Of a stretch of 64,000 bases of DNA, positions 55,804 through 64,000 are shown one piece after another. Below the pieces are notes generated by a model. That model was not told where the DNA came from, ran no database searches, and saw nothing but the letters and a program-made list of their open reading frames with translations. A program made the position numbers and the translations under genes. This stretch comes from Sclerotinia nivalis (Eukaryota > Ascomycota > Leotiomycetes > Helotiales > Sclerotiniaceae). The stretch lies in NCBI GenBank assembly GCA_029531795.1, contig JAPEIS010000003.1:3202050-3266049 (forward strand), given 5' to 3'. Numbering within the stretch: position 1 is the stretch's first letter; every line of letters begins with the position of its first letter.

Positions 55804-56655
55804 TTAAAAAGACCTCACACATCCATATCGAATAAAAGTTCGCCACTGTAGGAATATCCAACAGACGCAAGAGATAGAAATTATCAACAATTCAATGGCA
55901 GCTTGTACTATTCCAAAATGCCATGAAACATTGATTATCGAGCAAACGCGGCCAAAGTTCAATGCTGTGATATATTAACAGGACTCCAGAGACGATTGTA
56001 TATTTGAGTTTACCTGAGTCAATATCGCCAGCATGCTCTTTGTTACATGCCCATGTCCTGGAAGCTACTTGAGCATGATATAACAACAAATTCTGCAATG
56101 AATAACTAACCAGAGATCATTCTTAAGCACAGATTTCTGTTGCAAAAAATTGCACGTTACCATTGCTGTGCTGAACCCAATTACAGAAATTATAGTGAAT
56201 ACTGCATTACTGATATTGCTGATCATGCGCATCTAACACAATTTTAATACTATGCGGACATTTAGCCAAACTTTAAGCTGGGGTACATACCCTTTTTGAA
56301 ACACAGCCAAGTATCAAAGTCCCTACGCCTAAGCCTATATTCATTGCTCCTACCGAAGCAAAAACGACACATGGAAAATTAGTGACCGGAGGGGAAACCG
56401 GATTCCCTTCCTCGACCTTGTCTAAAAGATGATCTGAAGCGCTGTGAACTTATTAATAATTTCAATATAGGAGAATGGTAATACTAACCCTTTGGTGTGG
56501 TTATATAAGCCAATAGCTACCAGAATCAGAACTACAGCTATTAATGCTACCACGATTGAAAGGATTTTGATGCAGAGGCGAATAGTTTGTAGTAAGAACC
56601 GCCAATAAGATGGAGCATATTCAATGCTTTGTACTGGAATATCCTCTGATCTCAT
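55804..56655 (-). CDS. Four-helix (MARVEL/tetraspan-like topology) membrane protein, five exons, 209 aa
   Basis: Minus-strand exons: 56655-56489, 56441-56291, 56232-56161, 56092-56014, 55964-55804. Introns (42-69 bp) all begin GT and end AG, and every phase closes (2, 0, 0, 1), giving 209 aa ending at TAA 55806-55804. Four hydrophobic segments appear: IKILSIVVALIAVVLILVAI, FPCVVFASVGAMNIGLGVGT, AVFTIISVIGFSTAMNLLLY (made across an intron) and AAIELLIISISCVCWIFLQW. The long loop between helices 3 and 4 holds CNKEHAGDIDS. The family is not recognised; topology resembles fungal four-helix membrane proteins. None of the single frames is long, so the gene is easily missed. Confidence 0.65.
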
Positions 56656-58309
56656 GATATTTTATAAACGTGGCTGGCGTCTAAGGTCTGGTGCATAAAT
56701 ATGACCAGTCCGTTCACTCTCGGCGCTTGTTGTATTCGAAGAGTTCTTCTTCTGCTGCTTATAGAGATCTGACCTGTTACATAGAATGAATCTTTGGTGA
56801 ATGAGATAACGTGGTTTACCAAGAGAATTTCAACAAAGGAGCAGTATTAGATATGCTGGCTCTCAAATCTGTAGATCGGTTCTATTTGAGAATCTTGGAA
56901 GTTACTGTAGGATAAAAATAATTAGTATGTTCGTTAATGTGAATATGCCATACCAGTGTTTAACTGTACATAATTACCTAATGCATAGCTTACAAAACCC
57001 ATGAGAACACCTTTTTAGTGTTGAAAAAATCAAGAGCGAGATGAACACTAGCAAAAAACCATAGGGATCACTAAGGGGTATCTCACGTGAATAAACAGCA
57101 CTAATTTTTGTTCTATAGAAGTGAGTCTCGCAGTTGCAGTTCTTCAATTGTGGTATTAAACGAGAAAAGGTTTTCTAAATTTATGGGATAGTGGTTTTCT
57201 ATGTACAAAACGAATAAAGATGTCATGGCATCAGCGTCATATTCAACACTCTCTACCAATATATATCTACCTTTATAGTGTCATCTTTAGGGTACCTGAG
57301 TATTTATTGGAATGATCCCCAACCTATTGGTGGAAGCACAACAATCAATTAGCAGCTCAGCAAATCAGCGTACAGCTTTGTAAAATATGAAATGCTATTG
57401 GTTGTTACACTAAGTCCTCTGATCAATAAAGAACGGTCATAATCCATACATGGTCCTAGACTAGTCAGTCATTTTTCTTTCATCAACCTTCATCTAGAGG
57501 TTTAAAGTCATCTATCATCGTGAAGTGCTAAGTCATCTTTGTGTAGATACTTTTCTCTTTTTTGAGGCTTTGGACCAATCAAATCATGACGCTGGCTGAA
57601 CATTTATATAGTGAGCTCTAGGGGACGGAAGTATTGTATGGAGCCCTATTACATTCACATTCAAAGATATTCGAATTCTACAGTAGGCTTCGATTGCAGT
57701 GTCCTCTTTCCATACTATCTTTAAGTTTATATGAGCCACACTCTCTTGAGCACTAAACTTAATACAGTTAGTATAGATATTTGTCATCAATAAGGCTTAA
57801 GGCTTTAAGTCGCTGCTTTTGGCATATGGTGATTTGAGGCTTTGTGGTGACCTTTGTCACCTTCAAAAACTCTTCCTGCTCAACAGCGGTCAGCACCCAG
57901 AAATGGCGCCATATTTTGCGAAGTCGCAAGTTGCTTTAATGACTGGTATACTTTAAAGCGATTGTTTAATAATTCCGAGATTGCAACAGCAGCTAACTGT
58001 ATTGCCCGCGGTGTGCAAAGGATATGTGTCGGTCCAGTATTCAAGCAACATATTCTTAGGCACTTAGGTAACAGGCTCGAATTGTTTAGACTTCAAGTTG
58101 TGCTGGTCAAAATAGTGTCCTGGTTGATTGTCTGACGATTCAGACATTGCTTAGTAATCACGATTCCAATCCTCCACGGAAGATCATTTAGGTTTTGCCA
58201 CTTTTCCTCGGAACAATCCATAACTGTTTTAAAGCTTCATTCTATATATTGATGTGCTAATTATATTTTTAGAATATCTATGATGAATGTGTGATATATT
58301 TTTCGTCCG
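56656..58309. other. AT-rich intergenic region, no gene
   Basis: A plus-strand frame at 57854-58135 and minus fragments have no family match. Nothing else recognised. Confidence 0.45.
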
Positions 58310-58381
58310 AGGCTCTGTGCGAAGCACAGGCCTCAAATTCCCAATTGGGACAAAGGACGCCAGGGGAGGAAGGCCCCTGGG
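58310..58381. repeat. Cluster of three palindromes
   Basis: 58310-58335 (GAGGCTCTGTGC..GCACAGGCCTC, one bulge), 58340-58351 (TCCCAATTGGGA, perfect) and 58361-58381 (CCAGGGG..CCCCTGG, 7-bp perfect arms). They are GC-rich in an AT-rich setting, like the hairpins of the solo LTR at 25450-25662, and may be transposon-end or LTR-derived. Confidence 0.7.
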
Positions 58382-58587
58382 TTTCTAACTAGCTAATCTA
58401 AATTTACTAGTATTATATATGCTAAATGCTTCAGCAGGGTTTACATGATTGCCGTTGCGTATTGAGTTAATCCCTTGGGTAGATATTTCAGCTGTCCTCC
58501 ACAATACAGTTAGATCCCTCGATTCCTGATCTCCTCTCCTTCGTTATCGCAATCGAGCTTTTTAATATGATTTTGTTAATATAAAGG

Positions 58588-59350
58588 TTTTTTTTTTTTT
58601 TTTTTTTAAAAAGTTTATACAAACTCAATCTTTCCGAACCAAAACCCAACGCCTTATACAAAGAAAATCCAAAAATAACATAAAATAAAAATAAAGATAA
58701 AAATCAAAGCAATCCTTCAATCAATAAATTGTATAGGGAATCGAGGACATATATCCTGATAGAACCTTGTAGATTTGAGCCAAACTGCTAGTTTCGCTGC
58801 TCCTTCCATGCTTCCCAAAAGATAGGGGATGGCTTCAGATGGTGATAACTTTGAAAGGGTTTTTTGAGCATTTCCAATTTTACAAAAGTAAAAATGAAGA
58901 GGGGATTTTCTTTTCCCACATGAGCATAATATATAAGCATCTTCGTGATTGAAGCGGTCGTGATACGCTGCGAAATCGCCGTGTTGAGATCTGGCTGCTA
59001 GAATATATCCTAGTATCGTTCGATCAAAAGAGAGCATAATCGATTTGTTGTTATAAGTTATAAAAAGATCATTGTAGCTTTGTGGTGCTGTGGTTGTCCA
59101 TAATTTAGCTCTTGCTGATTTGGCATTCGTTTTAGCGATTCTTTTCAAGGAGGCGAGAGTGCAGATAGGATCAGATGGGGATGGGAGTGCTGCTCCCTCT
59201 TTAGCTGCTTTGTCCGCTGCTTCGTTTCCGGGGATATCTAGGTGCCCAGGAACCCATCGAATTCGAATTGAGCCAGGGCGAGTATATATCTATGATGAAG
59301 TCTGTCGTTGGCGATGCAATCGGCTGGTACGAATCACGAGACCGCTCAAA
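58588..59350 (-). mobile_element. 5'-truncated poly(A) LINE of another family
   Basis: A T20 run at 58588-58607 is the poly(A) tail of a minus-strand copy. Its ORF2 end lies at 58717-59290: IRIRWVPGHLDIPGNEAADK (RNase H end), AAKEGAALPSPSDPICTLAS, LDRTILGYILAARSQHGDFA and a CSCGKRKSPLHFYFC knuckle, stopping at 58717. The tail type and protein differ from the (AATC)n family, so this is a second LINE lineage. The 5' end is somewhere near 59290-59365. No clear duplication found. Confidence 0.82.
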
Positions 59351-59662
59351 GCCACACGCGGCTAATATTCGGATAAATGTATGCCCTGCATACAGCTAAG
59401 AGCTCTAAGGTTGCATTCAGCCTCATTGTGATTAAGTGTGGGCTGTGCAGCCAGAACGTCAGGCCCATCAAACAAGCTTCTCACAATCTTCAGAAGAAGA
59501 CGGCAATCTTTTTTTATGACGTATTATATGTCCTCGCCTTGCTTTGTATTGTTAACCTCAATCGTCAGGTACCCGCCTCTCATTGATGCCCCGCTCCACC
59601 CTGCTGTCTCTGAACCCCACCCGACTTCAACTGCTTCCTAGCGTCTGGCTCCGCACCTAGTC

Positions 59663-62600
59663 ATGCGTCTTCTACACAACGAGACTGGCAGATTCACCCT
59701 CACTAAGGACTTTATTGGTGACGATCAAATTCCCCCCTACGCCATATTGTCGCATACATGGGGACCAGACAACGAGGAAGTTACCTTTGAGGATATAGTA
59801 AACGGTACTGGCGAGGTCAAGCCTGGCTACGAGAAAATCAGATTCTGTAGAGAACAGGCTAGGCAGGATGGTCTATGTTACTTTTGGATTGACACTTGCT
59901 GTATCAACAAGAGCAACAATGCCGAACTCTCACGATCTATCAACTCTATGTTTCGCTGGTACCGCAACGCAACTCGATGTTATGTTTATTTGTCGGACGT
60001 CTCTGGGTGTTCTGTCGGCGGTAACCACAAGTGTATTCTGCGGCTGTGGGAATCGGATTTCCGGAAAAGCAGATGGTTCACTCGGGGCTGGACGCTCCAA
60101 GAGCTCCTTGCCCCGGCTTCTGTCGTATTCTTCTCTCGAGAAGGCAAGCGACTTGGTGATAAAAGTTTGTTAATGAGACAAATTTGCGAAATAACCAACA
60201 TTCCTCATATAGCGCTTGAGGGATGTTCCTTGTCTCAATTTAGCTTCGAGGAGCGATTGCGGTGGATACAACATCGCCAGACCAAGCTGGAAGAAGATAA
60301 AGCGTACTCCTTACTAGGCATTTTTGATGTCTATATACTCCCTATCTACGGCGAAGGACTAGCAAGTGCGTACACTCGGCTCCTAGACGAGTTCCACAAG
60401 ATGCAGAAATGTATCCAAGACTTACGCCTTTCTGATCCGCGCGATGACAAGAAGCGTATTGAGGGCACCAAGGGTGGTTTACTACAAGACTCATACAACT
60501 GGATCCTCGACAACCCCGAGTTCCGACAATGGCGCAGCGACCAGCAAAGCCAGCTGCTTTGGATCGAGGGCGATCCTGGCAAGGGCAAGACGATGCTACT
60601 CTGCGGAGTTATCAACGAGCTAGAGAGGTCCAAAGCCAAGTCGGTTCTTCTATCGTACTTTTTCTGCCAGGCTACTGACTTCCGGATTAACTACGCTACG
60701 GCCGTGTTACGGGGTCTAATCTATTTGCTTGTTGACCAACAGCCGTCTCTCATCTCGCACATACGGACGAAGTATGACCAGGCTGGTAAAACGCTCTTCG
60801 AGGATACAAATACTTGGGTTGTGCTCTCCGAGATCATCGCTAATATGTTGCAAGACCCCAGCTTAGATTACGTGTACTTAATCGTCGATGCGCTCGACGA
60901 ATGTGTAGCAGACTTGCCAAAATTGTTGGACGTCATCGTGCAGACTTCGTCAATATCTCCTCGTATTAAGTGGATTGTCTCTAGCCGCAACTGGCCAAAT
61001 ATCGAGAGGACCCTCGACACTGTAACGCAGAAGCTAAGGCTTTGTCTCGAGCTTAATGAAAAATCCGTCTCTGCTGCTGTTGCGACATTTATCCAGTTCA
61101 AGGTGGAGTGGCTAGCAAAGCGAAACAAATACCACAATGATACACGGGAAGCTATCCAGCAGTATTTAACACTAAACGCAAACGGTACTTTTCTTTGGGT
61201 GGCTTTGATCTGCCAAGAGCTGTCAAATGTTTCGAGATGGAAAGCTCTACAGAAGGTGACGTTATTACCGCCTGGACTCAATGCCCTCTACCAGCGGATG
61301 TTAGACCAAATCATGGATTCAGAAGATGCTGAGCTCTGTAGAAGTATACTGGCTGTTGTTTCGACTGTGTACCGGCCCGTCACGCTGGACGAGCTGATGG
61401 CTTTTGTGGACATGCCTGACAGAGTTGCTGGCGATTATGAAGCTCTATCGGAGATCATAGGTCTTTGTGGCTCCTTTCTAACACTTCGGGAACGTACTAT
61501 CTTCTTTGTTCATCAGTCTGCTAAGGACTTTTTACTCGGGCAAGCATTGGACAGGGTGTTTCCTTCTGGTAAAGAAAAAGTGAACTATACAATCTTCTCG
61601 AGATCGATACAAGTTATGTCTAGTGTACTACAGCGTGATATTTATAGCCTACGCGCTCCGGGAATATCTATCGACCAAATCAAGCAGCCCGATCCAGATC
61701 CACTAGCCGCAGCACGGTACTCTTATCTCTATTGGGTGGACCATCTACTAGACTCAAATACTGGAGGGAACTCTAATGACGACCTCAAAGACAGTGGCTC
61801 AGTTCATAAGTTTTTATGTCAGAGTTTCCTTTACTGGTTCGAAGCATTAAGTCTAATGAGAAGCTTTGCAAATGGTGTAGTAATGATTAGAAAGCTCGAG
61901 GACTGGGTACAGGTAAGTTTCTGTGTGATTTTAAGCAACAATTTAAGATATAGTTAGAAAACCCTAGCTAATTTAGTAAGGCCAGTGAAAGTCCCAATCT
62001 ATATGCATTTGTATATGATGCAAAAAGGTTTGTTCTATACAACCGATTAGTTATTGAGCAGACGCCTCTTCAATCTTACTGCTCGGCCCTTGTCTTTGCC
62101 CCAGAAAAGAGTATTGTCCGAAAAACATTCGAGCAGTGCATTCCTCCTTGGATTCAGCAAAAGCCGATAGTAGAACCATATTGGAACGCTATGTTACAAA
62201 CGCTCGAGGGCCATACTAGTTCGGTCGGGTCAGTCGCTTTCTCGCCTGATAGCAAGCAGATAGTATCTGGATCTAATGATAGTACAGTACGGGTCTGGAA
62301 TATAGCAAGAGGAGAGCAGATTCTTCCAACACTCGAGGGCCATACTAACGGGGTCAGCTCAGTCGCCTTCTCGCCTGATAGCAAGCAGATAGTATCTGGA
62401 TCTTACGATAGTACAGTACGGGTCTGGGATATAGCAAGAGGAGAGCAGATTCTTCCAACGCTCGAGGGCCATACTAGCGAGGTCTACTCAGTCGCCTTCT
62501 CGTCTGATAGTAAGCAGATAGTATCTGGATCTTACGATAACACAGTGCGGGTCTGGGATATAGCAACAGGAGAGCAGATCCTTCCAACACTTGAGGGCTA

Positions 62601-62853
62601 TACCAGCGAGGTTAGCTCAGTCGCCTTCTCGCTTGATGGTATACAGGTAGTGTCCGAGTCAGATAATCTGATGCTACCACATACTCTAGTTGTATCAAAT
62701 GACTGGGTCATGGAAGATGGTGTAAATATTCTCTGGCTACCTTCTGAGTATCGTACAATGGTTGTTGCTATTTATCGTGGATTTGTTGTTCTGGGGCAAA
62801 GTTCTGGGAGAATTTCATTTTTTGAATTTACGCATACGTCAAAGTTTCTGTAA
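59663..62853 (+). CDS. HET-NACHT-WD40 NLR (HNWD/HET-E-like), two exons, about 1040 aa
   Basis: Exon 1 59663-61912, exon 2 about 61981-62853 (GTAAGT donor; the acceptor that keeps frame is TAAG, four bases after a TAG, so this border is uncertain). HET domain: AILSHTWG (27-34), YFWIDTCCINK (73-83), RWFTRGWTLQELLAP and EDKAYSLLGIFDV..PIYGEG. NACHT: P-loop GDPGKGKT (303-310) and Walker B YLIVDALDEC (405-414), then a winged-helix-like segment. C-terminal WD40: three full 43-aa units and a degenerate fourth. These are fungal NLR-type receptors: in HET-E and HNWD proteins the WD array recognises a partner and the HET domain triggers cell death in non-self (heterokaryon) recognition. Here the array is far shorter than the seven or more blades needed for a propeller, so the receptor is probably truncated or not fully functional. 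Confidence 0.9.
62203..62640 (+). repeat. 129-bp WD40 repeat array (3.4 units, nearly identical)
   Basis: Units begin at 62203, 62332, 62461 and 62590. The first three are almost identical at DNA level (shared CTCGAGGGCCATACTA and AAGCAGATAGTATCTGGATC). Differences concentrate in codons after GHT (SSVGS, NGVSS, SEVYS), the loop positions known to be hypervariable in HNWD arrays. Unit 4 loses its second half. High identity suggests recent unequal exchange. Confidence 0.88.
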
Positions 62854-62961
62854 TATACTGTATATAGAGTATAGCGTTTTAATCATTATTTTCCTTGTAG
62901 TATCTTCTTATTATATCGCTTTTTCATTCTATCTTTATTTCACAAAGAGTCTTAGGGGAGT

Positions 62962-63163
62962 TGATTGATTGATTGATTGATTGATTTAACGTCCACACTG
63001 AGTCTAAGACTATCTAGGACGGCTAGGGGCTCTATGAGCTCCTAGTTGATGCTATGGGGAGTTGTATGCTAGCTAACATACAGTTTGTATAGTTTGGGTT
63101 TCTTTTCAACCCTTGAAATGTTGATTGAGGGCAAGTGAAAACTAATACTGGGGAACAAAGCCC
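62962..63163 (-). mobile_element. LINE 3' UTR fragment (same family as 38399-44369)
   Basis: A (GATT)n tail complement at 62962-62985, then TTTAACGTCCACACTGAGTC, CTAAGACTATCTAGGACGGC and AAGTGAAAACTAATACTGGG up to AACAAAGCCC at 63163. It is a 200-bp 5'-truncated minus-strand copy only about 110 bp downstream of the NLR stop. No target duplication recognised. Confidence 0.85.
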
Positions 63164-63508
63164 GATATCTTCATCCTCTAAGACCTTTCCTTCCTCGCTC
63201 TCTCCCTACCCCTTGCTAATTAAAGCATCCCACTAATATAATCTTCTTCTTCGACCCAATCTGCTATTCCGATACCACTTCCCACAAAGGTCAAGAGTCA
63301 TCTCCGTCAAGATTACCTCCAGCACAGCAAAAGGGTCCTCATACTAATGAAAAGCAACTGGAAGGCACCACTCTCCTCAGCTCGAACTCATTCATTAGCT
63401 CCTTTGCATGCCTTCCTAGATGTGATGATCTCCAGCTTTGTTTGAATGTAAATAATCGAAACCGCCGAATGGAATATCGGTCATTTGAATGTAATGATAG
63501 TGGGGCGT
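63164..63508. other. Subtelomeric spacer
   Basis: No gene recognised. Confidence 0.5.
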
Positions 63509-63880
63509 GGCCCTAACCCTACCCATACACGCACAAAAAATATTTTCGTAAAATCGAGGAAAAGGTATAATATCGTATCGATGCCTAGAGCATAGCATTA
63601 GTTGATAGATGATGGTATTCTCTGTTTCGTGATAATCGTAATGTTAAAATGAATGTGTTTTCGATAATCGATTGTCGAAAAAAGGTATAAAATGCGAATA
63701 AAACAGTAGCAAATTCTATATCGAAAAGACCCTTCTGGAATAGAAGGGACTTATTAAATGTATCATACTTTGTATTGAGGTAATAGTCGATGGCAGATGT
63801 TGAATCTAACTAGGGCTTCTGTAGCCATCGTCTGTATTTTGGGTTGATGTTCGTTCATCCTTTCGAAGATATTGATATTG
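63509..63880 (+). repeat. Telomere-associated repeat (TAS)
   Basis: Last sequence before the telomere. It starts with GGCCCTAACCCTACCC, a degenerate telomere-like motif in reverse orientation, and carries a perfect TCGATAATCGATTGTCGA-type nested palindrome near 63660. The inverted internal copy at 14034-14401 lets the unit be defined at about 370 bp. Confidence 0.9.
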
Positions 63881-63884
63881 ATAT

Positions 63885-64000
63885 GGTTAGGGTTAGGGTT
63901 AGGGTTAGGGTTAGGGTTAGGGTTAGGGTTAGGGTTAGGGTTAGGGTTAGGGTTAGGGTTAGGGTTAGGGTTAGGGTTAGGGTTAGGGTTAGGGTTAGGG
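63885..64000 (+). repeat. Telomere, (TTAGGG)n
   Basis: About 19 perfect TTAGGG units running off the right edge, G-rich strand 5'->3' toward the end, so the chromosome terminus is to the right. Confidence 0.98.

Noticed and set aside
57854..58135. 93-codon plus-strand ORF
   Set aside because: No domain, AT-rich flanks, no splice partners and no homologous pattern recognised.
62203..62640. Regular repeats as a possible CRISPR-like array
   Set aside because: Repeats are contiguous WD40 codons without spacers, in a eukaryotic coding exon.

Overview
This is a eukaryotic, filamentous-ascomycete chromosome end. The right edge is a pure (TTAGGG)n telomere (about 63885-64000). The genes carry short introns with GT..AG borders and CTAAC/CTGAC-like branch points. 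The gene families are fungal (HET-NACHT-WD40 NLR, ferritin-like secreted protein, extracellular cupredoxin, Gle1, cinnamyl-type ADH). The repeats are Tad-like LINEs with RNase H, Gypsy/Copia-type LTR elements and a telomere-linked-helicase relic. Gene types and repeat style would fit Leotiomycetes (Helotiales, Botrytis/Sclerotinia-like), but that placement is inference.

Layout. 1-10.3 kb is ordinary, gene-bearing sequence: the GLE1 C-terminus, a decayed gene, a 5'-truncated LINE with a perfect 16-bp target duplication, a four-exon zinc alcohol dehydrogenase and an unidentified 341-aa protein. 10.5-28.4 kb is an AT-rich, mutated repeat block. It holds a Copia-type LTR, a 91-bp inverted repeat, an internal inverted copy of the chromosome-end repeat abutting a Gypsy LTR, a Gypsy element split by a full-length minus-strand LINE, a solo LTR full of hairpins, and the wreck of a RecQ-like telomere-linked helicase. 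A small two-exon membrane protein gene survives inside it. 28.8-36.7 kb has a Vps62-like protein with a beta-rich tail, a GT32 glycosyltransferase with one frameshift, and a five-exon insulysin (M16) gene with one nonsense codon. 37-46 kb is subtelomeric repeat DNA around a second, almost intact full-length LINE. 46.4-56.7 kb is a small-gene segment: SWIM-RING protein, ferritin-like secreted protein, cupredoxin-like protein without recognisable His ligands, two membrane proteins, a broken SET-domain gene and a ferric-reductase-like protein without an FAD domain. 58-64 kb holds a poly(A) LINE remnant, an HET-NACHT-WD40 NLR, a LINE 3' end, the telomere-associated repeat and the telomere.

Together, the window looks like a telomere-proximal zone of gene decay and mobile-element turnover. 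Several recognisable genes carry exactly one visible lesion. Repeats show C-to-T/G-to-A differences with Gln-to-stop and Trp-to-stop changes, the pattern left by RIP-like mutation. The NLR ends about 1 kb from the telomere and has a contracted, near-identical WD40 array. Exon borders given here were placed by eye from splice signals and reading-frame closure; no search or alignment program was run.
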